Positions 11,498 through 22,218 are shown, numbered from the stretch's first letter. The stretch is DNA of 64,000 nt from Phoenix dactylifera (GCF_009389715.1 NW_024067680.1:744001-808000); one strand, 5' to 3'. Numbers and translations: made by a program. Notes: a model not told the origin generated them from the letters alone.

Positions 11498-11746
11498 GCA
11501 GTCGGGATCTGACTTTTTAACCCTAGGTTTGTCGTTTCGCAAACACTTTTCCTCAAGCCGCCACTGTTCACAAAGCCCTAGAGCCGACTCCTAGGTCATC
11601 CCCAATCGTCTCCAAGCCCTTTTCCCGTCGATTTTTCGCCGGACATTGAGTTTCCGTCCGTTCCTAGGTCATTTCCGGTCCGTCCCGAGCTTCCTCTGTC
11701 GGTCCTTCACCGTCCTCTAGGTATTTTTCTTCCCGTGTAGGTCAAG

Positions 11747-13315
11747 ATGCCTCGTAAGACCGTCGTTAGGAAGAGGTCCCGTCCCGAGGCCGGTCCCGAG
11801 CGGCGCTCCAAGGCGCGGCACGATCCCGCGAGGCAACCACCTCCGGATCGTTCCCCGCCTAGGGTGGTTCTCGTTAGGCCGTTGGCCGGGAAGGCCGTCA
11901 CCTCCGGGAGGTTTGTCGATTTCGACTATCTCTCCCGGGAGGGGTTCACCATAGGCGATAGGCTTAGAGCCCAGGGCCTAGAGTACTTCCTCACCTTGGA
12001 CCTTCCCACCTATCCTGGCCTAGTTCAAGAGTTTTACAGTACCGTCCATCGGAGAGATGGAGGTATCGAGGGCACGGTAGTAGGTGTCCCGTTGCGTGTC
12101 ACAGAGGACCTCATTGCCCATATCCTTCACCTTCCATTAGTAGGGGTGGCTCCCGCACACCCTGAGGATAGAGTTGCGGCCCTTACGGTCGTCTTAGGGC
12201 ATCCACCTCAGTCCCTCCTAGATGAGGTATCTGCTAGCTCACTTCCTATTGAAGTGAGAATCCTTTTGAGCATTCTGTCCAGGTCCATCTTCCCTAAGAC
12301 AGGGAGATTTGATTTTGTGAATGAGAGGGACTTAGCTATCATGTCTTATATCCTTCAGGACACCCCGATCAACTTCCCAAAGCTCATTTATAGGTATATG
12401 TGTGAGCCCCTAGATAGACCTAGGCTCTCACTCCCATACGGGATGTTATTCACTCTTCTTTTTAGGCAGTACGAGATTCCCATTCCTGAGAGGGAACCCT
12501 CTCGTGCCTTGCGATGGACTGATCGCTTATGTACGGGGACTATGCACAGGATGGGGTTTCGGAAGAGAGAAGGGATCTGGGTTAGGAAGTCCACTCTCAC
12601 TGCTCAGACCACCAGACCATCACCCAGTCCTGAGCCAGATTCAGACTACCCAGACCTTCCAGACCATCCAGACCTCCCATCCACTCCTCCTGCTCCTACC
12701 ACCTCTGCCGGACCTTCCTCCTCAGTTCCACCATCTATGGAGGTCCGTATTGATACAGAGCAGCTCCGGGAGCTGCGGCAGGAGATCGTCCGAGATCTGA
12801 GGGATGAGCTGCTTCGGGAGCTCCGAGGTGCGGTGCCTGCCCCCACTCCTGCACCCGTATCTTCTCAGTTGGTCCCTTCCTTGACAGCCGTGACTGACAT
12901 GACGGCTCATGTACGGGAAGAGATCTACAATGTCCGGAGTTTGGTCCAGGCCCAGTTCCACAGCATGAGTGAGGTCACGAGCTCCACTCGACAGATGCGA
13001 GAGGAGATAGGTCGTGACATGCACACCACCACCGAGGGGGCCGAGCGCTTGGCGAATGTACTCATCGACAAGCTGGACGCACTTCAGACATCGGTGACTG
13101 GGCTTCAGGCGTCGGTGACAGAGCTCTCCACTACACATAGCAGAGCCACCACGTCTATTATCACGCAGCTCGGACATGTGACAGATGCAGTCACCCTCCT
13201 CATGGAGCAGAGCCGATTGAGAGGAGGAGCACCATCCTCGAGAGGAGGTGCCACATCCTCCAGAGGAGGAGATGCATCCTCGAGAGGGGGAGCTTCATCC
13301 TCGAGGAGGACATAG
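11747..13315 (+). CDS. Sirevirus env-like ORF, intact, 522 aa
   Basis: A single open frame runs from the ATG at 11747 to the TAG at 13313-13315. By eye: residues 1-30 very basic; about 45-250 a conserved domain (FDYLSREGFTIGDRL, LDLPTYPGLVQEFYSTV) like the unnamed 'plant transposon protein' domains of plant retroelement extra ORFs; about 280-330 Pro/Ser/Asp-rich; about 345-375 and 395-490 heptad-like helices suggesting coiled coils (ELRQEIVRDLRDELLREL); and a C-terminal tail of SSRGG repeats. I see no clear signal peptide or transmembrane helix, so the name env-like rests on its place after pol. The ORF starts 585 bp after the pol stop, so translation would need a separate or spliced RNA. Confidence 0.85.
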   Translation: MPRKTVVRKRSRPEAGPERRSKARHDPARQPPPDRSPPRVVLVRPLAGKAVTSGRFVDFDYLSREGFTIGDRLRAQGLEYFLTLDLPTYPGLVQEFYSTVHRRDGGIEGTVVGVPLRVTEDLIAHILHLPLVGVAPAHPEDRVAALTVVLGHPPQSLLDEVSASSLPIEVRILLSILSRSIFPKTGRFDFVNERDLAIMSYILQDTPINFPKLIYRYMCEPLDRPRLSLPYGMLFTLLFRQYEIPIPEREPSRALRWTDRLCTGTMHRMGFRKREGIWVRKSTLTAQTTRPSPSPEPDSDYPDLPDHPDLPSTPPAPTTSAGPSSSVPPSMEVRIDTEQLRELRQEIVRDLRDELLRELRGAVPAPTPAPVSSQLVPSLTAVTDMTAHVREEIYNVRSLVQAQFHSMSEVTSSTRQMREEIGRDMHTTTEGAERLANVLIDKLDALQTSVTGLQASVTELSTTHSRATTSIITQLGHVTDAVTLLMEQSRLRGGAPSSRGGATSSRGGDASSRGGASSSRRT

Positions 13316-13475
13316 ATGTGTTTGAGTTGTGTTTTGTCTTACTTTGCTTTACTTATTGTATTCTCACATGTATTCACATTCATATCAATACAATGAGTAG
13401 ACATTTTATCTTCAATTATGTGCTTTGCTTTATGATTGATTGTGTGTGATTACCTCCTTTTTGGTATGATGACAA

Positions 13476-14100
13476 AAAGGGGGAGAAATATGTATAAAAT
13501 GTGTAAAAGGGGAGAAATATGAAAAAATATGTAAAAGAAATCAATGGAAATAAATAAAAAGATAAACTCTTAAAAACACACTCAAATTTGTTCTAAGTGG
13601 ATTCGGTACCTCGAGGCTCATTATCACTCTTTTGGGGCTCCTAATGGAGTAATCTCCAGAATCTATTCAAGGGATATTCGGAGATTAGCTGAATCCTACT
13701 CAAGAACAAATTGACAGATTTTCCCTCTAAAAAGATAAAATTCAGTTCAAAAACTTCAAAGCATTAAAAGGAAATTCAGAGAATCAAAACATAGTTGAAT
13801 GCATATGTTGAGGGGGAGAATCTGAATTTTAATCAAGCTAAATCATTAATGACATATAAGCCAAACAATTGATTGCATAATATGAAGGCTTATATAATTC
13901 CAAATGAAAGGGGGAGCTTTAACTCCGAAATTTAATGTTTCACTCCTTTCAAACTTGGATAAATTAAATTATCAGACATTTGAATTCATTTATGGATAAA
14001 TTAAATTTATGGATTTATGGATTTGGATAAATTATCAGACATTTATGAGCAATTCATTTTACATATACTCAAAGTTTTGTCATCATCAAAAAGGGGGAGA
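13476..14100 (+). promoter_or_regulatory. Multiplied polypurine tracts (copy L2)
   Basis: Purine tracts recur near 13476-13488, 13507-13516, 13811-13820 and 13908-13917, and the terminal tract at 14088-14100 abuts the 3' LTR at 14102. The set and order match copy L1. A short duplication of the TTATGGATTT...ATCAGACATTT type at about 13990-14045 is specific to this copy. Confidence 0.8.
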
Positions 14101-14101
14101 T

Positions 14102-15820
14102 TGTGGAGTGATTGATTAAAACCCCATTTGATTTTGATGAGCTCAAAGCATTTGAGTATATCTTGTGATTACTAATGAATTCAATTGAGTGTTTCAGTGA
14201 AAATCCTGTCCAAGTGTCTCTAGATTTGGTTCATAGTATTTTGGATAAGGTAAGAAGTCTGCTGAACCAAAGTCTGAGACTCGAGTCGACTCCCGAGTAT
14301 CACGAGTCGACTCCAAGCGTATCAAGTTCACTGGCACGAGCTCGAGTCGACTCCAAAGAAGGTAAGAGTCGACTCTCAGAGGAACACAAGGAAAAAGTCA
14401 GAGAACGATTTTCGGACTCTGAGATTCGAGTCGACTCCCGCAGTACGCGAGTCGACTCCGAGACTGAGCGACCATCAACAGACAGAAGACCATGTTACTG
14501 CCTCTGAGATTCGAGTCGACTCACAGACAGCTCGAGTCGACTCCGAGACAAGCTTCACGTCAAAAGGCAGAAGACCAACTTTCGGAAACTGAGAGCCGAG
14601 TCGACTCCAAGGAAGTTCAAGTCGACTCCAAGACTGGATGAGCCAAAAGACAGAGAATCGGGAGTTCGGGCTCTGAGATTCGAGTCGACTCCCAGGACAG
14701 TCGAGTCGACTCGAGTGGACAAAATTCAAAATTGGATCCACGGACTTCAGTGGATGAGCCGACTCCAAAATTGCCAGGTCAGCTCCAGAAGTTGGCGAGT
14801 CGACTCCAGGTCAAGACGAGTCGACTCCCAGTCAAGACGGCAACTTTAATTCAAATTTGGAACAGTTGCCGAGTCGACTCCGGAAAAGCGTGAGTCGACT
14901 CCTGCTACAGCCGAGTCGACTCCTGATCGCGCGAGTCGACTCCAACCCACCAACAGTCATATTGTCAGGCTGCGCAGAGTGTGCAGAACGGCCAGAAAAA
15001 GCAGAGTAATGGCTAGTTTCTGTGGGGGTTGGCTTAAATAGCCACAGAGGACTGTAGCAAGGGAGGGAACAGATATTCCACTCCAAGCATTCAAGTTTTC
15101 AAGCTCTCCAAGTGCTCTTAAACGAAAAAGGGAAGATCTGCATTTACTGCTCCAACAACTTCTTCCCAACAATCAAAGCTTCCTCCTCCTGCATTCAAGT
15201 CGACCACTCTTTCAAGAGGAGACCGGAGTTCCAGAAGCCATACCTCTTCACCAGCTTAAAAGCGTTTGAGGGCTTCTAACTCCTTTACGATTATATTGTT
15301 TTAAATCTGCTTTTTGAGAAGCTATTTTCTGTTTTCTTCTATCTCTTGTATTTACTTGATTCAATCGGGGGATTGAATCAAGGGGTTTAAGGTTGGTTGG
15401 TGAGCCAAGTTAAAACCAACGTGTGTAAGGGTTTGATTGTGAGCCCGGGAAAACAATCGGGGTTGGTTCTAGTCGGTGAGCCTGGGAAAACCGACCGAGT
15501 TCGTTGTGAGCTCGTAAAACAACAAGTTTGGTTGTGAGCTTGCAAAACAACCGGCTGTAATCCAAGGGGGTTATAGTGAAATTCCCAAGTGAGACTTGGG
15601 GAGTGGACGTAGGAGCAAGGGTTAGCTCCGAACCACTATAAAACTTTGTGTTTGTAGTGCATTGTCTCTCATCTTCTTCCCCGCACATTACTCACAGCAC
15701 TAGGCTTTAATTAAATAACTTGCTATAGTTTTTAATTAATCATCCACAAAGTTTTAATTAGCCAAATTATTTTAAAAACCCAATTCACCCCCCCCTCTTG
15801 GGTTGTCTATCTGGGCAACA
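14102..15820 (+). repeat. 3' LTR of Sirevirus copy L2
   Basis: 1719 bp, TGTGGAG...GGGCAACA, preceded by the polypurine tract. It aligns to 4374-6216 except that about 120 bp of the palindrome array (matching roughly 4630-4770) are missing. The palindromes here span 14283-14942. The TATA-like box lies at 15032-15041. The LTR is followed by ACAAT, which would be the 5-bp target duplication if the outer left LTR has the same flank. Confidence 0.92.
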
Positions 15821-17030
15821 ACAATCCAAAAGGATGCATCACAAACTTCAACTTGAGAGTACAGATTTCAATTGAATAGTTACACACTTACACTAGCAGG
15901 AGCTAATTAATATACAGGCATGCGGACAATCTAAACTTATTGTGAGCTAATTAATATACAGGAGCTAATTAATATACAGGCATACGGACATTAACCTATT
16001 TCATAGGCTTATAGCGTATTCATTCTCCACCATCCATGTTTTTTCATAATTTACAGCATGCAAAGCCAACTATAGAAATCCCTACTATATGGATCCTCCA
16101 GTCAAGACCCAAGGACCTAAACTTTGCTTAAGTCAATCAACATTAGAAAGGAGGAAAACTCTGATGAATGATAAAAGTAACAAATCCAAATTTATCTATC
16201 ATTTCATGAGAAAGTAGATCGAGGAAGACCACAGCACTGTTCAAAACCTCTTGCAGAATATCACAAGTTATGCAAAAAAAAAACAAAAACCACAGCACTG
16301 TTCAAAACCAGATCAAGGAAGACTTTAGCAGAGAGAATGTCGTGCATATAAAATCTTGAAAACTATGATTAAATCTCAAAAAAATTGTGCAAACTAGGTT
16401 AGATCTCGCAGATTGGTAGAAAATAAAACAAGTAGGCCCAAATGATGCTCCCCAAGTGTGGCACACCCCTCCTCCAAATCTTCCGACTATCCCCGACGAC
16501 CCCCACCTCTCCCTCTCCCTCTCCCTCAAGTCCGGCGCCGTTGCCCTGTTACAGGATAAGCCCCCTTCGCCGGAACCATCTCCCGACCTATGCTAAAAAA
16601 AATACGGAGGACTGGAGGAGGGACATACCTTGGGACGCCGAAGAATGGGAAGAGGGAGATCCGCGGAATGGGGAGTCGGAAGTCGGGAGATCTAGGGCAC
16701 CGAGCACGGAAGCGGGCTACTCTTCTCCAAATGATCCTCCGCCGCAGCTCAAGATCTAGGGCACAGCCGCACGGGAGATCTAGGGCACCGAGCACGGAAG
16801 CGGTCTACTCCTCGTCTCCTCCAGATGATCCTCCGCCGCAGCTCAAGAGTCAAGACCTAGGGCACAGCCGCTGCGCCGCACGGGAGAGAAAAAGGAAGGG
16901 GTCCAACAGGTGAAGCGGATGATTTATATATCATCCGTTGCGGGCTGCGGGCAAAGCACAGAGCACAGTAGTCACTAGTCAGTATCACTGCGGGCCTGCG
17001 GCCCAATGGCCTGCATGTCTTAAAAAAATG
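15821..17030. other. Gene-free stretch with a GC-rich 88-bp direct repeat
   Basis: 15821-16430 is AT-rich and I recognise nothing in it beyond a short local repeat (GAGCTAATTAATATACAGG three times near 15900-15980). 16430-16920 is GC-rich. Within it a unit of 88 bp starting GGGAGATCTAGGGCACCGAGC at 16685 is repeated at 16773 and runs to about 16885. ORFs there read differently on both strands and match nothing I know, so I do not call a gene. Confidence 0.6.
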
Positions 17031-17032
17031 AT

Positions 17033-17225
17033 CCAAAAAAATTGGGTCGGGTCGGGTCGGGGTGCGGGTCGAAATTGGGCGGACCCGACCCGACCCGAAA
17101 AATAGAACGGGTCCAAATTTAGGATCCGACCCGGCCCCGCGGGTCCTAAAATGCGGGTCGGGTCGGGTCTTAAGCGGGTTGGGTCGGGTCGGGTCACAGG
17201 TCGACCCAACCCATTTGCAGCCCTA
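17033..17225 (-). mobile_element. End of a hAT-like element with GGGTC-rich subterminal repeats
   Basis: Read on the minus strand from 17225, the sequence begins TAGGGCTGCAAATGGGTTGG and continues as many variants of GACCC/GGGTC over about 180 bp. Ends of this form are common in plant hAT-type non-autonomous elements. The insertion sits inside a LINE fragment (the bases right of 17225 are LINE RNase H sequence). I cannot find the matching opposite end to the left, so the element is probably incomplete. Confidence 0.4.
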
Positions 17226-17380
17226 ACCGGGCATGGCGAAGGCCCGCTCCGGCTGCTCTCAGCTCACGCGGAACCGAAGTGTCAAATAACTGACTACCCT
17301 CAGCAGCCACAACCTTATCAGACGAGTCTCGAATAACAAAACCCGCACCTTCCCTCATGCCACCATCCAGAACTAACACA
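17226..17380 (-). pseudogene. LINE RNase H fragment
   Basis: On the minus strand about 50 codons read as the RNase H domain of plant L1-type LINEs (GAGFVIRDSSDKVVAAEGSQ then LFDTSVP and ELRAAGAGLRHAR). Related pieces occur at 21408-21922, 36432-37118 and 41041-41581. It is truncated on both sides, interrupted by the hAT-like end at 17225, and cannot code for a working enzyme. Confidence 0.7.
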
Positions 17381-19230
17381 ACTTTTTTTTTAAAAAAAAA
17401 GTCTCAAAAAAATATTTTAAAATATTTAAAATAATTAAAGTTTAGGAGATAAACAAATTATTTTTCTAAATTAAAACTCCAACAAGTTCCTCCACTCAAA
17501 AATGACAAAACAAAAAAAAAAAGAAATACTTGTATATTTTGCCAGTGGCCCTAGTTGTATCCATAAGAATAAGAATATTTGATGGGACTTGGTCTTGATT
17601 ACTTCCCCTATATAATAATTGTTTCGAAAACCACCCAAGCTGTCAAACAATGGCTACCATTTTTTTATAGGAAGATGCTTCGGCAAACCACCTATGTAAT
17701 GATGTTTACCATAGTGGAATATCTCTTTAGAAACTCGTTATATACCTCACATAATGAAAGACCTCTGGAATTTCTAAAATAGATGTCATAACATGCTAGA
17801 AATGGTCCATATTAAACCTTGATTCTAGCTCCCTCTTAATTGCCATCAGGTCGGCTGTCGATGAAGCCCGGTTGAGGTTAGTCAATACCGAGATGGAAAG
17901 CAGGCTAGCTTAGAATCGAAGAAAGATGTTGAAGGGCTATTGACACCTCCCTGAAATAGGAGCCCGACATAAAAAGAAGTCCATTTGCCGAAAGATTTTC
18001 AGTAAAGAACCATCCGAAGCATAAGTTAGCAGGATTCTAGAACAACAATAGGAGAATGAGAGAGAGTTAAAGTGGCAGAGGTTTCAAATTACTTACTTGA
18101 GGGTCTTTTGGTCACCCCTATGTATAGAATGGGGCTGGAGTTCATTAACTTAATCACTGGGACGTGCAATAACTGTGTGATAATATCCCGCATTAACTGC
18201 ATGGTCATGGTTCATCGCGATGTGCATACAATGATAATTGCACCGATCGTGTATTTATGGATGAACTGGTGTAACCATTGCCCAGATTATAACGGAGGCT
18301 TGTTTAGTATTCTTTAGTGTTACACTGCGGTTGGCCCAACTAGAATGACACCTCAGCCAATACCGAGGTCATTCATTTTGGACAAACTGAGGTCGGAGAC
18401 TTTAGGACAACCCCAGGTCAGAATGGCAAATACTCTCCCCATCAAGAGCAATTGGATCCAGAAAGTGGGATACCGAAACCATGGTCTTCTGCACCCGTAA
18501 CTCCCTGTTCTTGCCCTATCTCTGCTCCCTCTCCAGCTCTGCATAAATGTTCTCTCTCCTTCCTCCTTTGGATTTAACTGGGAAACTGAAATTAAAGTGA
18601 CCCATTAAATGGCTGGGGCATTTGATGTTAATCAGAGACAAGTTTGAAGGAAATAATTTACAGCAGAGTATAAAATCTGTAATATTAAAAAATAAATCTA
18701 AAATTCTTTCACTTTAGAGCATTATTAGGTAGAAGAGGTGAAGAATGATAAGAAAGGAAAGTTTGGGACTCTCTAGTTGCCTTCATTTCTAATTGCCCTC
18801 TAGTCGCAGCTATAACCAGAAAAGAGGTGTTCGTAGGTGTGTAACTAATTTACTTATGCATCTGAAAATTGAATGGTTATCCTACAGCTGAGATGGCAAG
18901 ATTACCTGCATTGATGTTATAATATATCTATTATATAATATATTATATAATTATTATGATATTATATCATATCATATAATTATGATATTTATTTGGTGAA
19001 ATATTAAAGCTTTGTTAGCTATAAAAATACTGTTAAACATTATCCATAGGAGACTAGACGATGGATATGAAAACAAGTATATGTATCTGCATGAATAGTA
19101 ATACCCTTTTGTGCAATGAATTTCTTACTCCTTTTTCTTTCCTTTTTTTTCGATATGATAATAAGAGCTTTTTGAAGCTTTTTTTCAATTAAGTACATAT
19201 AATGACAGCTCACCAAGCTATTATTACGGG
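17381..19230. other. AT-rich intergenic DNA, no gene recognised
   Basis: Short ORFs here (for example 18072-18317) have no recognisable motif. About 18900-18980 is a run of near-palindromic ATTATATAAT words. 18300-18450 has repeated phrases (GAGGTC) of the sort seen in degraded LTRs, but I cannot define ends. Confidence 0.5.
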
Positions 19231-19590
19231 CTTGTTTGGTTCGTAGGAATAAATTTTTCTATTGAGATTTTTTTTTTTTAGAAAACTAATGTCTGAATAT
19301 ATGATACCTTAAAAAGTGGGCTTTGCATGTTTGGTTGATCATAAAAAAAGTGGCTTATATTTATTTGAACATCTATTTTTTTTGAAAAAGTTATATTCTT
19401 AATAAAAGAAAAGATCTTACCTCATTCTATCGAAAAACTTAAAGTATTTTTGAAAAGAAAATATCCCAATTTTCAATTAGTAGAAATTGAACTTTCTCAT
19501 ATCATGATTTTTTTTCATAAAATATCAAAATTTTATTTCTATAGAAAAGCTACTTTTCGACTTTCTTCTTTAAAAACTTCAATCAAATAT

Positions 19591-19663
<73 letters not shown>

Positions 19664-19700
19664 CATATATTTTCTCTCCCCTTCATATGAACCAAACAAG
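19231..19700. mobile_element. MITE-like element with CTTGTTTGGTTC inverted ends
   Basis: The left end CTTGTTTGGTTC (19231-19242) is the exact inverse of the right end GAACCAAACAAG (19689-19700), giving a 470-bp AT-rich element with no coding capacity. It contains the (AT)n microsatellite. A relative lies at 20958-21349. No clear target duplication was found, so the superfamily is open. Confidence 0.5.
19593..19660. repeat. (AT)n microsatellite
   Basis: About 34 uninterrupted AT dinucleotides lie within the MITE-like element. The open frame reading through them (19450-19785) is an artefact of the repeat. Confidence 0.97.
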
Positions 19701-20957
19701 TTATAAGTATAGCTTCACTAATCCATATCTTCAGATTGTCAATCCTTCAATAGTTTTCAGATTAAAAAAAAATCCTGTCGTATAATGTGAATCCAAATAT
19801 TAAATAAAAAAATGAATCAGTGTGGAAAGTCAATTAATAGATATCGTAATGAGAAATGAATATTATTCTCATGTTTGACGGTATACATCATATGTATGGT
19901 AATCCAGGAGAGAAATATATGTATGTCAGAGAGTAGGGAAAAATCTGTTCTATTATTTGGTCGAAACGTTCTTGTATGCGCCAGATCTCCCAGCTTTACT
20001 TTCCATGTAGATCTGGGATTTCATATAATAGAGGTGAAAATGAAGAGCTCTCAAATTGCCTTTTGTCTAAAATGGCACATCCGAAGTCCAGTGTTGCTTT
20101 ATATTTTTCAATTCTTTTCTAGTTTTTTTGGATGCCTCTTTGATTCTGTGCATGAGCTCCATATGCAATATTCAAATAAAAAAGCACCATGAAGGACTCG
20201 ATTGGTTTTCGGAAAAAGAAGGAAAAAAGTACGGTCAAAAAATATAAAAAAATATCTTATATTTAATCAGAGTTTAAATAAAATAGAAAAAAATAGATTT
20301 TTCATAAAAATAATATTTTCATATTTTATGAGAAATTCATATGGAATTTAGAAAAGTCCAACCCCTATCGTCTAAGAATTGCGATAATTTTTTTTTTTGC
20401 AAAGATATTAGATAGAATTGGATAAAAACCCTTTTTTAATTAAAAATATAATAGATATTTTATATATATTTTTTTCAAAAAATAAATTTTCAACTAAACA
20501 TAAATTATTCTATAATATATCATTTATTTCATTATCAATCAAATATATAAAAAAATATTTTTTAAAATATTATATATTTAGGCACCAGTTTCTTATAAAT
20601 TTTTTTTGCGAATCAGATGAGTCCGAAGTCCGTATACCTCCACCAACGAGCACCGCAAGTCCATGTATTCTAATAGAATAAAGAGGAGATGGATGTTTTT
20701 GGTGGTATGGTAGCTGGACATTCCGTACCCATCTCATAATCCATGAACATGCAAAAATTTAATAAAATAATAACAAATAAGGAAAACGTCAGGTGTCCTG
20801 AACTCTTTTTTTTAATGTATAAGCTCACGTAATTGTTCTTCAACATTTTTTTTTGTTTTATTTTAGTAGATCTGATCCAAGATTTCTTTTGTCCTTGTTG
20901 TTTTTTTTGGTTGGAATTTTCTAATTTAAAATATCCTTTTTGATTAGATGATATCGA
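19701..20957. other. AT-rich DNA with a relic of the duplicated block
   Basis: 20083-20192 resembles the segment just downstream of the orphan gene (33545-33640; GAAGTCCAGTG..TTGCTTT, CTTTGATTCTGTGCAT, AATAAAAAAGCACC). About 20690-20730 resembles 39250-39290. This suggests that an older copy of the duplicated block lies here without its orphan gene. Otherwise only poly-A/T rich sequence is seen. Confidence 0.5.
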
Positions 20958-21349
20958 ACTCGTTTGGTTTTTTTTAAAAAAATATCAAATATTTTTTTTT
21001 AAATAATGTTTAGAAAATAATTTTGGCATGTTAGTGGACAATAAAAAAATGACAAATTATAGAGTAGCTTATATTTGGTTGGGCATTTATCTTTCTAAGA
21101 AAGTTGTATGAGATATCTATTATATTTTTAATAAAAAAAAATTTATTTAGAAATTTTAATGGTTTAAGAATATTTTTTTAAAAAATAAATTTTCAACTGG
21201 CAAAAAAATAGCTTTTTCAGGTTCTAAATTTTTTTCAAAAATATACAAATTTTATTTCTATAATATATTATTTTTTATTTATCAAAAAAAATTTAAAAAA
21301 TATTTTTTTATTTTGATGTTGGCCCCCTCTTTCCGCCAACCAAACGAGT
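20958..21349. mobile_element. MITE-like element with ACTCGTTTGGTT inverted ends
   Basis: ACTCGTTTGGTT (20958-20969) is the exact inverse of AACCAAACGAGT (21338-21349). The 392-bp interior is AT-rich, with runs of A and T and a core phrase (AGAGTAGCTTATATTTGGTTGGGCAT) that resembles the interior of the element at 19231-19700. It is noncoding. Confidence 0.5.
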
Positions 21350-21407
21350 CGTGAAAGCCTAAATGGGCAAAATAGAAATTTGGGCCCCATAGAGTCATAA
21401 ACCGCGT

Positions 21408-21884
21408 GGCACGAGCGGAGGCGCGGGTTTTGTTATTCGGAACCCGTCTGCCAGGATTGCGGCTGCCAGCGGCAGTCAGTTGTTTGACACTTCGATTCCG
21501 AGTGCGGATCTGAGAGTAGCCTGGGTGGGCCTTCGCCATGCCCGGTGAGTCTTACAGGCTAGGTCCATCATCCTAGAGGGTGATTCAGCCACCATCATCA
21601 GTTAGATCCGGAGGGTCCAAGGGGTGGCGGTAGTGACCATCCCTTGTTCCGTGACATTTGGGCTATGGCGAGGGATGGATGGGCCTTTCAGGCCAAGTAT
21701 ATTTATCCTGAAGGCAGTGGTGCTGCGGATTGGGTGGCTGCATATATAGCTTGTCATTCCGGAGGCACCTTGTGGACTGGTGATGGAGAGTTGCCCTTGG
21801 AGCTTCGAGGTATTTTATTTTGTGACTTTATTTGGTATATCCGTTCCTCTCAGATTTGATCCATCCGCGTTAGCCCAAAAAAAA

Positions 21885-21919
<35 letters not shown>

Positions 21920-21922
21920 AAG
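21408..21922 (+). mobile_element. 5'-truncated LINE (RNase H end) with (AAAT)n tail
   Basis: The insertion is flanked by a perfect 14-bp target duplication, GTCATAAACCGCGT, at 21394-21407 and 21923-21936. It reads on the plus strand as LINE RNase H (GFVIRN, SGSQLFDTS, LEGDSATI) with stops and frame changes, then a short 3' UTR and a tail of about ten AAAT units from 21880. Target-primed reverse transcription explains the 5' truncation, the tail and the duplication. Confidence 0.88.
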
Positions 21923-22102
21923 GTCATAAACCGCGTCTCGAAAGCCGGATCCCAGCCCCCATTTTGCTCCCGGAAATTACTCCATGCCGCCGCCAGCTGT
22001 GGAGCGGCGGTGAAACGAAGTCCCCAAGGAAACCACTGAGCCGAAGGCCAAACCAGCAGCAGATAACCTCTGGTTTTGTCCATCCTCCTCATTTATCGTA
22101 GC

Positions 22103-22112
22103 TATAAATATC
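22103..22112 (+). promoter_or_regulatory. TATA box of WIP copy 1
   Basis: GCTATAAATATCC lies about 115 bp upstream of the position of the WIP start codon, as in the intact copies. A similar segment (AGCTATAAAGATCC) occurs at about 34148 and, weaker, 50243. Confidence 0.55.
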
Positions 22113-22218
22113 CTCCATCTCCAGCCAACTTCCTCACCAAAGCAATCCCCACAAAAAGCACACTGCTTTCTCCACCAGTGTAGTCTTTGGTTTCCCAGCA
22201 TTTGGAGGAAGACAAGAG

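Larger units (their letters stand above)
4374..15820 (+). mobile_element. Complete Sirevirus-type Ty1/copia retrotransposon (copy L2)
   Basis: The element runs from the 5' LTR (4374-6216) through primer binding site, gag, protease, integrase, reverse transcriptase, RNase H, palindrome spacer, env-like ORF and polypurine tracts to the 3' LTR (14102-15820), total about 11.4 kb. The LTRs begin TGTGGAG and end GGGCAACA. They agree closely apart from a deletion of about 120 bp in the palindrome array of the 3' LTR. gag and the protease/integrase part carry several 1-bp indels, while RT/RNase H and the env-like ORF are open. The five bases after the element are ACAAT; the matching left flank lies beyond the window because the left LTR is shared with copy L1. 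Confidence 0.93.

Noticed and set aside
11747..13315. Calling the ORF after pol a true viral envelope glycoprotein
   Set aside because: No signal peptide, transmembrane helix or cleavage site is visible by eye; only the position matches, so 'env-like' is kept as a positional label.
19450..19785. 111-codon ORF through the AT microsatellite
   Set aside because: Frame exists only because (AT)n reads as alternating Tyr-Ile without stops.
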